From contig CAWJIB010000003.1 in assembly GCA_963842835.1 (NCBI GenBank), positions 186,001 to 250,000 of the forward strand: DNA of 64,000 nucleotides, given 5' to 3'. Numbering within the stretch: position 1 is the stretch's first letter; each line of letters opens with the position of its first letter. The translations under genes and the position numbers were made by a program. The DNA is from Roseiarcus sp963842835. Lineage in GTDB: Bacteria > Pseudomonadota > Alphaproteobacteria > Rhizobiales > Beijerinckiaceae. The notes below the pieces were generated by a model. It was not told where the DNA came from. It saw only the letters and a program-made list of their open reading frames with translations, and did not search any database. Positions 8,128-16,900 of this stretch are shown here, one piece after another.

Positions 8128-9891
8128 ATGGATTCGGAGGTTGCGACGACCGCGGCTCCAGCCGCTCCCATGGCGCAAGCCCTGCCGAAGCGGCAAGACG
8201 CGTTCTGGCGCGGCGCGACCGTTCTCGACGGGCTGCTTCACGCTGCACAGGGGCGCGCCTCGGGCGGCCTTTCGCCGATTACGCAGGGCCTCGCCTACCT
8301 CGATTGGGGCGTCCATCTCGCCAACGCCCCGTTTCGGCGCGTGCAACTCGCCGCGGCGGCCGTCCGCCAGGCCGTGCGCTTCGGCGACGCGATCATGGGC
8401 GAGACGGCGATCACGCCGCAACCCGGCGACCATCGCTTCCAGGATCCCGCCTGGAGCCAGCCGCCGTTCAGTCTCTACGCCCAGGCGTTTCTTCTCGCCG
8501 AGGAATGGTGGGCCGAGGCGGCGTCCGGCCCGCCGGGAATCGGCGAAGGCGATCGGCGCGTCGTCGCGTTCGGCGTGCGCCAATGGATCGACATGTTTTC
8601 CCCGTCGAACGTGCCTTGGCTCAATCCGGAGATCATCCGCGCGACCCAGCAAACGGGCGGCGGCAATTTCCTTCGAGGGGCGGCGAACTTCGTCGCGGAC
8701 GTCCAATCGGCGTTCGTCGGCGGGGGCGGGGGCGAGGCGTTCCAGGTCGGGCGCGACCTCGCCGCCACTCCGGGCGCCGTCGTCCTGCGCAACGATTTGA
8801 TCGAACTGATCCAATACGCGCCGACGACGCCGGACGTCGAACGCGAGCCGGTGCTGATCATTCCCGCCTGGATCATGAAATACTACATCCTCGACCTGAA
8901 GCCCGAGGATTCGCTGATCCGCTACCTCGTCGACCAGGGACACACGGTTTTTGCGATTTCCTGGCGCAATCCGACCGCCGAATTTCACGATCTTTCGCTC
9001 GATGATTATCGCGTCAAAGGCGTGATGGCGGCGCTGGACGCGATCGGCGACATTTGTAACGGCGCGAAGACCCAAGCATGCGGCTATTGCCTCGGCGGCA
9101 CCTTGCTGGCGATCGCCGCGGCGGCGATGGCGCGGGACGGCGACGACCGGCTGGCCGGCGTGACGTTGTTGGCCGCGCAAACGGATTTCACCGAGGCAGG
9201 CGAGCTGCAGTTGTTCATCACCGAGGATCAACTGGCCTTCCTCGACGGCGTCATGCAGGCGCAGGGCTATCTCGACAGCAGCCAGATGGCCGGCGCCTTT
9301 CAGTTTCTGCGCTCCAACGATCTCATCTGGTCGCAACTCGTCAAATCCTATCTCATTGGCCAGCGCGAGCATCCGAACGACCTGATGGCCTGGAACGCCG
9401 ACGCGACCCGGATGCCCGCGCGCATGCACACCCAATATCTGCGACGCCTGTTCCTGCGCAACGAACTCGCCGAGGGCAAATTCCCGGTCGGCGGCAGCCC
9501 GGTCGCGCTCAGCGACATCCGCGCGCCTCTGTTCGTGCTCGCGACGGAACGCGACCACATCGCTCCCTGGCGCTCGGTGCACAAGATCCACGTGCTCAAC
9601 GACGCCGACCTCACCTTCGTTCTCGCCTCAGGCGGGCATAACGTGGGCGTCGTCAGTCCGCCCGGACAGGCGAATCGGCATTTCTGGATTGGTCGCCGCG
9701 CGCCCGGCGCTCATTATCTCGGACCCGACGAATGGCTGGCGAGCGCGGAGCGCCGCGAGGGCTCGTGGTGGCCGTGCTGGTCCGCATGGCTCGACGCGCG
9801 CGCCAGCGGGCGCGCGGCGCCGCCCGCGATGGGCTCGAATCGGCATCCGCCGATCGAGCCCGCGCCGGGCCAATATGTCCTGCAGCACTGA
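8128..9891 (+). CDS. phaC: Poly(3-hydroxyalkanoate) synthase, class I
   Basis: A 587-residue PHA polymerase, which joins 3-hydroxyacyl-CoA units into storage polyester at the granule surface. The lipase-like box is GYCLGG with the nucleophile Cys321; the other catalytic residues are Asp476 (TERDHIAPW) and His504 (SGGHNVGVVSPP). The PhaC N-terminal domain spans about 80-260 (WSQPPFSLYAQAFLL..., FSPSNVPWLNPEI). Length and single-gene arrangement fit class I enzymes; no phaE or phaR partner is adjacent, nor are phaA/phaB. It follows the tandem universal stress protein gene by 40 bp and ends before a strong bidirectional terminator. Confidence 0.95.
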   Translation: MDSEVATTAAPAAPMAQALPKRQDAFWRGATVLDGLLHAAQGRASGGLSPITQGLAYLDWGVHLANAPFRRVQLAAAAVRQAVRFGDAIMGETAITPQPGDHRFQDPAWSQPPFSLYAQAFLLAEEWWAEAASGPPGIGEGDRRVVAFGVRQWIDMFSPSNVPWLNPEIIRATQQTGGGNFLRGAANFVADVQSAFVGGGGGEAFQVGRDLAATPGAVVLRNDLIELIQYAPTTPDVEREPVLIIPAWIMKYYILDLKPEDSLIRYLVDQGHTVFAISWRNPTAEFHDLSLDDYRVKGVMAALDAIGDICNGAKTQACGYCLGGTLLAIAAAAMARDGDDRLAGVTLLAAQTDFTEAGELQLFITEDQLAFLDGVMQAQGYLDSSQMAGAFQFLRSNDLIWSQLVKSYLIGQREHPNDLMAWNADATRMPARMHTQYLRRLFLRNELAEGKFPVGGSPVALSDIRAPLFVLATERDHIAPWRSVHKIHVLNDADLTFVLASGGHNVGVVSPPGQANRHFWIGRRAPGAHYLGPDEWLASAERREGSWWPCWSAWLDARASGRAAPPAMGSNRHPPIEPAPGQYVLQH

Positions 9892-9895
9892 GGGA

Positions 9896-9923
9896 CGTCG
9901 CGCCGGCCGCGGCCGGCGCGACG
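9896..9923. terminator. Hairpin between convergent phaC and binding-protein genes
   Basis: A perfect 12-bp stem (cgtcgcgccggc at 9896-9907 paired with gccggcgcgacg at 9912-9923) with a 4-base loop lies exactly between the stops of two convergent genes. There is no clear U-run on either side, so it may act with Rho or only as a 3' stabiliser. Confidence 0.6.
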
Positions 9924-9932
9924 CGGCAAAGG

Positions 9933-11141
9933 TTATTTCTTGACCAGCGGGCAGGCCGAGTCGGCGAGCTTGCCGAAGGCCTCTTCGCCGTTCATCTTTT
10001 GGACGACCTTGTAGAAGTCCCAGGGACCCTTCGACTCCGACGGCTTCTTGACCTGCATGATGTACATGTCGTGTTCCATCAGGCCGTCGGCGCGGATCAC
10101 GCCGTTCGAGGTGAACATGTCGTCGATCTTGGCCTTGTGCAGTTCGGCCATCACCTTGTCGGAATCGGTGGAGCCGGCCGCCTTGACGGCGTTCAGATAG
10201 GTCAGCGTCGCCGAATAGAACGCCGCTTGCGGGAACGTCGGCTCGCGGTTGGTCTTGGCGAAGAACCGCTTGGCGAAATCGCGCGTCTTGTCGTTGAGGT
10301 CCCAGTACCAGGCGGCCGTGAGATAGAGGCCCTGGGCCGCGTCGAGGCCGATGGCGTTGATGTCGGTCAGGAAGGCGAGCAGCGCGGCCGGCTTCATCGT
10401 CTTGGTGATGCCGAATTCATTGGCCGCCTTCAACGAATTGGAGAAGTCGGTGCCGGCGTTGGCGAGGCCGACAACTTGCGCGCCCGAACTCTGCGCCTGC
10501 AACAGATAGGACGCGAAGTCCGAGGTTCCGAGCGGCACGCGCACGGCGCCCGCCACCGTCCCGCCGCCCGCCTTCACCACGTCGGCCGCGGCGTTTTGCA
10601 GCTGCGTGCCGAAGGCGTAGTCGGCAGTGAGGAAGAACCACGACTTGCCGCCGTCATTGAGGATCGTCTTCGCCGTGCCGTTGCCGAGCGCGGTCGTGTC
10701 GTAGGCGTAATGCACGGTGTAAGGCGTGCAATCCTTGCCGGTGAGCGAGGCGCCCGCCGCGCCGATGGCGATGAACGGGATTTTCTTTTCCTTGACTGCC
10801 GCGTTGATGGCGAGGCTGACGCCAGTGTTCGAGCCGCCGAGAACCATTGTGACGCCGTTCTGGTCGGCCCATTCCCGGAACCTCTGCACGCCTTGATCGG
10901 GCTTGTTCTGGTGGTCGGCGGTCAGCAGCTGGATCGGCTGCCCCAGCACGGAGCCGCCGAAATCCGCGATCGCCATCTTCACCGCTTCGACGCCGTTGGG
11001 GCCGATCACGTCAGCGTACGGGCCAGACATGTCGTCGATATCGCCGATCACTACCTTACCGGGATCGGCATAAGCGCTCATCGCGCAAAAATACGCGCAC
11101 AGCGCACCCGCGAACGCCACTACAGTCTTCGCCCGTTTCAT
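9933..11141 (-). CDS. Branched-chain amino acid-type ABC transporter substrate-binding protein (orphan)
   Basis: A 402-residue periplasmic binding protein of the Leu/Ile/Val-type class I fold (Peripla_BP_6). It has a signal peptide (MKRAKTVVAFAGALCAYFCAMSAYA, cleavage before DPGK) and the typical opening VVIGDIDDMSGPYADVIGPNGVEAVKMAI. No permease or ATPase gene adjoins it, unlike the complete liv operon at 45-50 kb, so it either feeds another transporter or is a relic of a split operon. Rhizobia and methylotrophs have many such orphan proteins binding amino acids, amides or aromatic acids; the ligand cannot be read here. Confidence 0.88.
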   Translation of the reverse strand: MKRAKTVVAFAGALCAYFCAMSAYADPGKVVIGDIDDMSGPYADVIGPNGVEAVKMAIADFGGSVLGQPIQLLTADHQNKPDQGVQRFREWADQNGVTMVLGGSNTGVSLAINAAVKEKKIPFIAIGAAGASLTGKDCTPYTVHYAYDTTALGNGTAKTILNDGGKSWFFLTADYAFGTQLQNAAADVVKAGGGTVAGAVRVPLGTSDFASYLLQAQSSGAQVVGLANAGTDFSNSLKAANEFGITKTMKPAALLAFLTDINAIGLDAAQGLYLTAAWYWDLNDKTRDFAKRFFAKTNREPTFPQAAFYSATLTYLNAVKAAGSTDSDKVMAELHKAKIDDMFTSNGVIRADGLMEHDMYIMQVKKPSESKGPWDFYKVVQKMNGEEAFGKLADSACPLVKK

Positions 11142-11316
11142 ACTCGTTTCCTCCCTAGCCGATCAAGGTTTCCTCGCGAGCGCGCGAGGGCCGACAACGG
11201 TGAAGTCATGTTGCGCTGTCGGGGCGCTCGTGGCAAGCCTTGCGACCAACGAATCTGCGCCGAGAAGCCGCGGAAGGGACAGTGGGTCTCGCCCGGGCGC
11301 TGGCGTTCGGACCTGG

Positions 11317-11330
11317 TTGAGCTGTATCAA
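11317..11330. promoter_or_regulatory. FNR/FixK-type box
   Basis: The 14-base site ttgagctgtatcaa matches the FNR/FixK consensus TTGAT-N4-ATCAA at 9 of 10 defined positions. It lies 106 bp before the universal stress gene at 11436, a spacing that would allow a class II activated promoter (box at -41.5) with a leader of about 70 bases. Universal stress genes under FNR/FixK control are well known in alphaproteobacteria. Assignment is by inspection only. Confidence 0.5.
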
Positions 11331-11435
11331 TGAATTGGCGTTCGCGGGGGGCGCATCCTCGCGCCGAGGAGCGCCGTCGCAGGAAGATCTTCCGAGCCGC
11401 GCGGCGGCCTCGGCGCGGCGACCAGGAGAACGGCC

Positions 11436-11885
11436 ATGTTTCGGAAAATCTTGCTGCCGATCGATATCGCCGAACCGGAAATCGCCAAGGAGGCGATCGA
11501 GGTCGCCGTCGCCATGGCCAAGGTCTTCAACTCAGATATCCGGCTGATCCACGTGACGAGCCCGATCATCGTCGCTTCGCCGATGGCGGTGATCCCGCAG
11601 TCCGTTTACGACGAACTCGGCGTTTACGAGAAATCGGAACTCGAACGCATGGCGGCGACGATCGACAGACCGAAAGAGACGCTCACGACCGTCGTGCGCA
11701 TCGGCGGCGTCTATCCCGAACTGCTCGCCGAGGCCGCGGAATGGCAGGCCGATCTCGTCATCGTGGGCGCGCACAAGCGCTCGATGGCGACCTATCTCCT
11801 GGGCTCGAGCGCCGCCGCCATCGTGCGCCACGCGTCCTGCACGGTTATGGTCGTGCGCAGCGGCAAGAAGGCCACGTTGCTTTAA
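11436..11885 (+). CDS. Universal stress protein, single-domain UspA type
   Basis: A 149-residue single Usp domain beginning MFRKILLPIDIAEPEIAKEAIEVAVAMAK and ending with the nucleotide-loop pattern VGAHKRSMATYLLGSSAAAIVRHASCTVMVVRS (G-2x-G-like, then SS and a VMVVR strand). This is the ATP-binding subgroup. The preceding FNR/FixK-like box suggests induction at low oxygen. It is followed closely by the 130-residue unknown gene at 11947 (61 bp gap), which may be co-transcribed. Start codon choice is supported by the family N terminus and an aggag-like site (accaggagaacggcc) upstream. Confidence 0.9.
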   Translation: MFRKILLPIDIAEPEIAKEAIEVAVAMAKVFNSDIRLIHVTSPIIVASPMAVIPQSVYDELGVYEKSELERMAATIDRPKETLTTVVRIGGVYPELLAEAAEWQADLVIVGAHKRSMATYLLGSSAAAIVRHASCTVMVVRSGKKATLL

Positions 11886-11946
11886 TTCGCTTGGGGAGGC
11901 GGGCTCGCCGCGCCGGGAAAAGAAACGCCAGCAGAAGGAAAGACAT

Positions 11947-12339
11947 ATGACCGCGACCGTCCGTTCGCCCTTGAAGAAAGTGACGCTGCAGGCCGCGCGC
12001 TCGAAAGAATTTCCGGAGGGTTCGATGCGGCACGGCTACGAGTTCCTCGCGCCATTGACCGAATCGGGACGGATCGACCTGGAGGCTTGGAAGGCTCGAC
12101 GCAGCGAATGTTTCGTGCATCGCTTCTGGGGCGACGAACCGCCGCAGCGCGGCCTTCTGGTCCATCGCCCGGGCGGCCCCGGCGGCTCCACTTGGTCGTT
12201 CGAATACGAATTGACCGCCTACCGCGGCGGCGAGGAACCCGGCTATCGCTTTGGCGATCACGAGTTCCGCGTCGGCGAATATGTCTCGATCCGCGAAGAG
12301 GGCGAGCTGATGCCCTTCAAGGTCGTCGCGGTGGCCTGA
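11947..12339 (+). CDS. Conserved hypothetical protein
   Basis: A 130-residue soluble protein with no signal peptide or membrane segment. It looks beta-rich (SMRHGYEFLAPL, RGLLVHRPGGPGGSTWSFEYEL, FGDHEFRVGEYVSIREEGELMPFKVVAV), and I do not recognise the family. The start has an aagga site (gcagaaggaaagacat). It lies 61 bp after the UspA gene and converges on gltD, so a shared low-oxygen or stress role with UspA is possible but only inferred from position. Confidence 0.7.
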   Translation: MTATVRSPLKKVTLQAARSKEFPEGSMRHGYEFLAPLTESGRIDLEAWKARRSECFVHRFWGDEPPQRGLLVHRPGGPGGSTWSFEYELTAYRGGEEPGYRFGDHEFRVGEYVSIREEGELMPFKVVAVA

Positions 12340-12376
12340 CCCAAGCCCGCCCCGGCATGGCGGCGGCGCATCGCGT

Positions 12377-13795
12377 TCACCTCGGCAGCACGGTCGCGCC
12401 CATCAGCGTCTCGTCGATCGCGGCGGCGCATTGGCGCCCTTCGCGGATCGCCCAGACGACCAGCGACTGGCCGCGCCGCATGTCGCCGCAAGCGAAGACC
12501 TTTTCATGGCTGGAGGCGTAGCGCGTCGTGTCGGCCGCGACATTGCCGCGCGCGTCGAGCGCGACGGCGAGTTCGTTCAGCATTCCCTCGCGCGCCGGCG
12601 CGACGAAGCCCATCGCGAGAAGCACGAGATCGGCCTTCAAAGCGAATTCGGTTCCCGCGATTGGCTGCATCCGGCCGTCGACGCGCACGCAATCGATTGC
12701 GGTCACGACGCCGTTCTCGCCGAGGAACGAGCGCGTCATCACCGCGAAATCACGCTCGGCGCCTTCCTCGTGGCTCGATGACGTGCGCAGCTTCAGCGGC
12801 CAGTTCGGCCAGACCAGCATCTTGTCTTCCTGCTTGGGCGGCATCGGCAAGATTTCGAGTTGCGTCACCTTGAGCGCGCCCTGGCGAATCGAGGTGCCGA
12901 TGCAGTCCGATCCCGTGTCGCCGCCGCCGATGACGACGACGTTCTTGCCGGCCGCCAGGATCGGCTCGTTGGTCCCGATCAGCTCGCCGGAGACGCGGCG
13001 GTTCTGCTGAGGCAGGAAATCCATGGCGAAATGCACGCCGGCCAGATCCCGGCCCGGCGCCGGCAGATCGCGCGGCGCCTCGGCGCCGCCGGCGAGGGCG
13101 ACGGCGTCGTAGGAGTCGACGAGCGACTTCGCGCTGACGTCGCGCCCGACGAAGACGTTGCAGTGGAAGACGACGCCCTCGGCCTTCAACTGCTCGATGC
13201 GCCGGTCGATGTGGCGCTTCTCGAGTTTGAAGTCGGGAATGCCGTAACGCAGCAAGCCGCCCGCCTTGGCGTTCTTCTCGTAGACATGGACTTCATGGCC
13301 GGCGCGCGCGAGCTGCTGGGCGCAGGCGAGTCCGGCCGGCCCGGAACCCACCACGGCGACGCGCTTGCCGGTGGCGTGCGCCGCCGGCTCGGGCTTGAGC
13401 CAGCCTTCGCGCCAGGCGCGGTCGACGATCGCGCATTCGATCGTCTTGATCGTGACGGGCGCGTCCTGAATGTTGAGCGTGCACGACGCCTCGCACGGCG
13501 CCGGACAGACGCGGCCGGTGAACTCGGGGAAATTGTTTGTGCTGTGCAGGTTGCGCGCCGCTTCCTGCCAGTCGCCGCGATAGACCAGATCGTTCCAGTC
13601 CGGGATCTGGTTGTTCACGGGACAGCCGTTGTGGCAATAGGGAATGCCGCAATTCATGCAGCGCGCCGCCTGGTCGCGCGTGGACTCCTCCGAGAGCGGA
13701 AGCACGAATTCGCGGTAGTGGCGAATGCGGTCGGAGGCGGGCGCGTAGCGCCGATCCACGCGGTCGATCTCCAGAAAACCCGTCACCTTGCCCAT
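12377..13795 (-). CDS. gltD: Glutamate synthase small (beta) subunit
   Basis: A 472-residue NADPH-dependent subunit of glutamate synthase, which passes electrons from NADPH through FAD and iron-sulfur clusters to GltB for glutamate formation from glutamine and 2-oxoglutarate. The N-terminal cysteines CMNCGIPYCHNGCP and CPAPCEASC bind two [4Fe-4S] clusters; GSGPAG is the FAD dinucleotide fold and GGGDTG the NADPH fold. The ATG at 13795 gives the standard MGKVTGFLEIDRV start; the much longer ORF upstream is a read-through of the intergenic repeat and gltB antisense frames. It follows gltB in the same direction, 185 bp away. Confidence 0.96.
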   Translation of the reverse strand: MGKVTGFLEIDRVDRRYAPASDRIRHYREFVLPLSEESTRDQAARCMNCGIPYCHNGCPVNNQIPDWNDLVYRGDWQEAARNLHSTNNFPEFTGRVCPAPCEASCTLNIQDAPVTIKTIECAIVDRAWREGWLKPEPAAHATGKRVAVVGSGPAGLACAQQLARAGHEVHVYEKNAKAGGLLRYGIPDFKLEKRHIDRRIEQLKAEGVVFHCNVFVGRDVSAKSLVDSYDAVALAGGAEAPRDLPAPGRDLAGVHFAMDFLPQQNRRVSGELIGTNEPILAAGKNVVVIGGGDTGSDCIGTSIRQGALKVTQLEILPMPPKQEDKMLVWPNWPLKLRTSSSHEEGAERDFAVMTRSFLGENGVVTAIDCVRVDGRMQPIAGTEFALKADLVLLAMGFVAPAREGMLNELAVALDARGNVAADTTRYASSHEKVFACGDMRRGQSLVVWAIREGRQCAAAIDETLMGATVLPR

Positions 13796-13840
13796 AACGT
13801 TGTAGCCCTTGCGGTGTTCAATCGCGCTTGTTCGCAACGA

Positions 13841-13976
13841 CCCCTTCTCGCCTTGCGGGAGAAGGCGGCGCGAAGCGCCGGATGAGGGGCCGCGCCATGC
13901 CCTCACCCCAACCCTCTCCCGCACAGGGCGTTCTAAAGAACGCCCGTCTTTCGACGGCCTATACGGGAGAGGGGCC
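13841..13976. repeat. Paired dispersed intergenic repeat units between gltB and gltD
   Basis: Two related palindromic units lie back to back. Unit 1 (13841-13889) read on the minus strand begins cccctcatccggcgcttcgc and ends gcgagaagggg. Unit 2 (13899-13976) read on the plus strand begins gccctcaccccaaccctctc and ends acgggagaggggcc; its centre holds the small hairpin gggcgttct-aaa-gaacgccc. The same two unit types recur at 27768-27880. Such elements are common in alphaproteobacterial intergenic DNA. Lying inside an operon, it could form RNA hairpins that set the gltB:gltD ratio. Confidence 0.75.
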
Positions 13977-13980
13977 TTGC

Positions 13981-16900
13981 TTATTCCCCCGCCGCCAGCA
14001 GGGCTTCGTTCGACCGGCTCGCCGCCAACTCGGCGAGCGCGCGGCGATACTCGACCGGCATCACCTTGCGGAATTTGGGCAGCGTCGATTCCCAGTTCTC
14101 CAGGATTTCGCGCGCTCGCGCCGAGCCGGTGTAGCGTGCGTGATTGGCGATCAACTGATGCAGGCGCTCCGCGTCGAAGCGGCTCATGTCGCTCATCACG
14201 TCGACGCGGCCGTGGCCTTGCAGATCGCCGCCGGAATGATGGTGGCGCTGCATGACTTCTTCCTCCGCGGCCACCGGCTCCAATTCGACCATCGACAGGT
14301 TGCAGCGCTGGGCGAAATCGCCGGATTCGTCGAGAACGTAGGCGATGCCGCCGGACATGCCGGCGGCGAAATTGCGCCCGGTTTCGCCGATGACGACGAC
14401 GATGCCGCCGGTCATGTATTCGCAGCCGTGATCGCCCGCTCCCTCGACCACGGCGATGGCGCCGGAATTGCGCACGCCAAAGCGTTCGCCAGCGACTCCG
14501 CGGAAATAGCACTCGCCGGCTATGGCGCCGTAGAGCACGGTATTGCCGACGATGATCGAGCGCTCGGGAACGAGCTTGACCGCCTCCTTGGGCGGATAGA
14601 CGACGATGCGGCCGCCCGACAGGCCCTTGCCGACATAGTCGTTGGCTTCGCCCTCCAGTTCGAGCGTCACCCCCTTGGCCAGGAAGGCGCCGAAACTCTG
14701 GCCGGCCGTGCCCTTGAACTTGATGTGGATCGCTTCGTCGCGCAGGCCCGCGTGGCCATAGCGCCGCGCGATTTCGCCCGACAGCATCGCGCCGGCCGAG
14801 CGATCGGAGTTGCGGATCGTCATCTCCAGGCGGACGTGCTTGGCGTGATCGACGGCCTCGCGCGTCTGGGCGATCAAGCGGCGGTCGAGCACGCGCTCGA
14901 GGCCGTGATCCTGCTCGGCGCAATGGTGGACCGCGTCGGTCGGCCACGGCGTCGGCTTGTAGAACAGCTGCGCGAAGTCGAGCCCGCGCGCCTTCGCCTG
15001 GGCGACGAGCCGGGTCTTGTCGAGCATCTGGCTCTGACCGACCAATTCGTCGAAAGAGCGATAGCCCATCGCGGCCATCAGCGCGCGCACTTCCTCGGCG
15101 ACGAAGAAGAAGAAGTTAATCACGTGCTCGGGTTGACCGACGAAGCGCTTGCGCAACACCGGATCTTGCGTCGCGACGCCGACGGGACAGGTGTTGAGAT
15201 GGCACTTGCGCATCATGATGCAGCCGGCGGCGATCAGCGGCGCGGTGGCGAAGCCGAACTCGTCGGCGCCGAGCAGCGCGCCCACGACGACGTCGCGCCC
15301 GGTGCGCACGCCGCCGTCGACCTGCACGGCGATGCGCGAGCGCAAGCCGTTCATCACCAGCGTCTGGTGGGTTTCGGCCAGGCCGATCTCCCACGGCGAG
15401 CCCGCATGCTTGATCGAAGTCAGCGGCGATGCCCCGGTGCCGCCTTCGAAGCCGGAGATCGTCACGTGATCCGCCTTGCACTTGGCGACGCCCGCCGCGA
15501 CCGTGCCGACGCCGACCTCGGAGACGAGCTTGACGGAAATCTGCGCCTGCGGATTGACGTTCTTGAGATCGTAGACGAGCTGCTTCAAGTCCTCGATCGA
15601 ATAGATGTCATGGTGCGGCGGCGGCGAGATCAGCCCGACCCCCTGCATCGAGTGGCGCACCTTGGCGATCACCGCGTCGACCTTGTGGCCGGGCAATTGC
15701 CCGCCCTCGCCCGGCTTGGCGCCCTGCGCCATCTTGATCTGGATCATGTCGGAATTGACGAGATATTCGGCCGTCACGCCGAAGCGGCCCGAAGCGACCT
15801 GCTTGATCGCCGAGCGCATCGAGTCGCCGTTCGCCATGCGCTTGAATCGCTCGGGCTCTTCGCCGCCCTCGCCGGTGTTCGACTTGCCGCCGATGCGATT
15901 CATCGCGATCGCCAGCGTCGTGTGCGCCTCGCGCGAGATCGAGCCGAACGACATGGCGCCGGTGGAGAAGCGCTTGACGATCGACGCCGCGGGTTCGACC
16001 TCGGCGAGCGGCACGGGCCGACGGCCGTCCTCTTCGGCTTCGCGCAGACGGAACAGGCCGCGAATTGTCAGCAGATGCTCGCTCTGCTCGTTGAGCAGCT
16101 TGGCGTAGGCCTCGTACTGGTCCCTGGCGTTTCCGCGCACCGCATGTTGCAGCAGCGAGACGGTCTGCGGCGTCCAGCAATGGGCCTCGCCGCGCAGGCG
16201 ATAGGCGTACTCGCCGCCGACGTCCAGCGCCGTGCGCAACACCGGCGATTCGCCGAACGCCTCGGCGTGACGGCGCGCGGTTTCCTCGGCGATTTCGCAA
16301 AGCCCAGCGCCTTCGATCCGCGTCGCCGTACCGAAGAAGAACTTGTCGACGAAGGCCTTGGACAGTCCGACCGCGTCGAAGATCTGCGCGCCGCAATAGG
16401 ACTGGTAGGTCGAGATGCCCATCTTCGACATGACCTTGAGAAGGCCTTTGTCGATCGCCTTGATGAAGCGCTTGACGACTTCGTAAGCGCTGACTTCCTC
16501 GGGCAGATCCTTCGCCATCGCGGTCAGCGTCTCGAAGGCGAGATAGGGATTGATCGCCTCGGCGCCGTAGCCCGCCAGGCAGGCGAAGTGGTGAACTTCG
16601 CGCGCTTCGCCGGTCTCGACGACGAGGCCGACCGCCGTGCGCAGCCCCTTGCGGATGAGGTGGTGATGCACTGCGGCGGTGGCGAGCAGGGCAGGGATCG
16701 GTATGCGATCCGGCCCGACCTGCCGGTCGGAGAGGGCGATGATGTTGTAGCGGCCGAGCACAGCGGCTTCGGCGCGTTCGCAAAGACGTTGCAGCGCCTC
16801 CTCCATGCCGGCGGCGCCGCGCTCGACGGCGTAAGTGATGTCGAGCGTCTTGGTGTCGAAGGAATCCTCGAAATGGCCGATGCAGCGGATCTTCTCCAGA

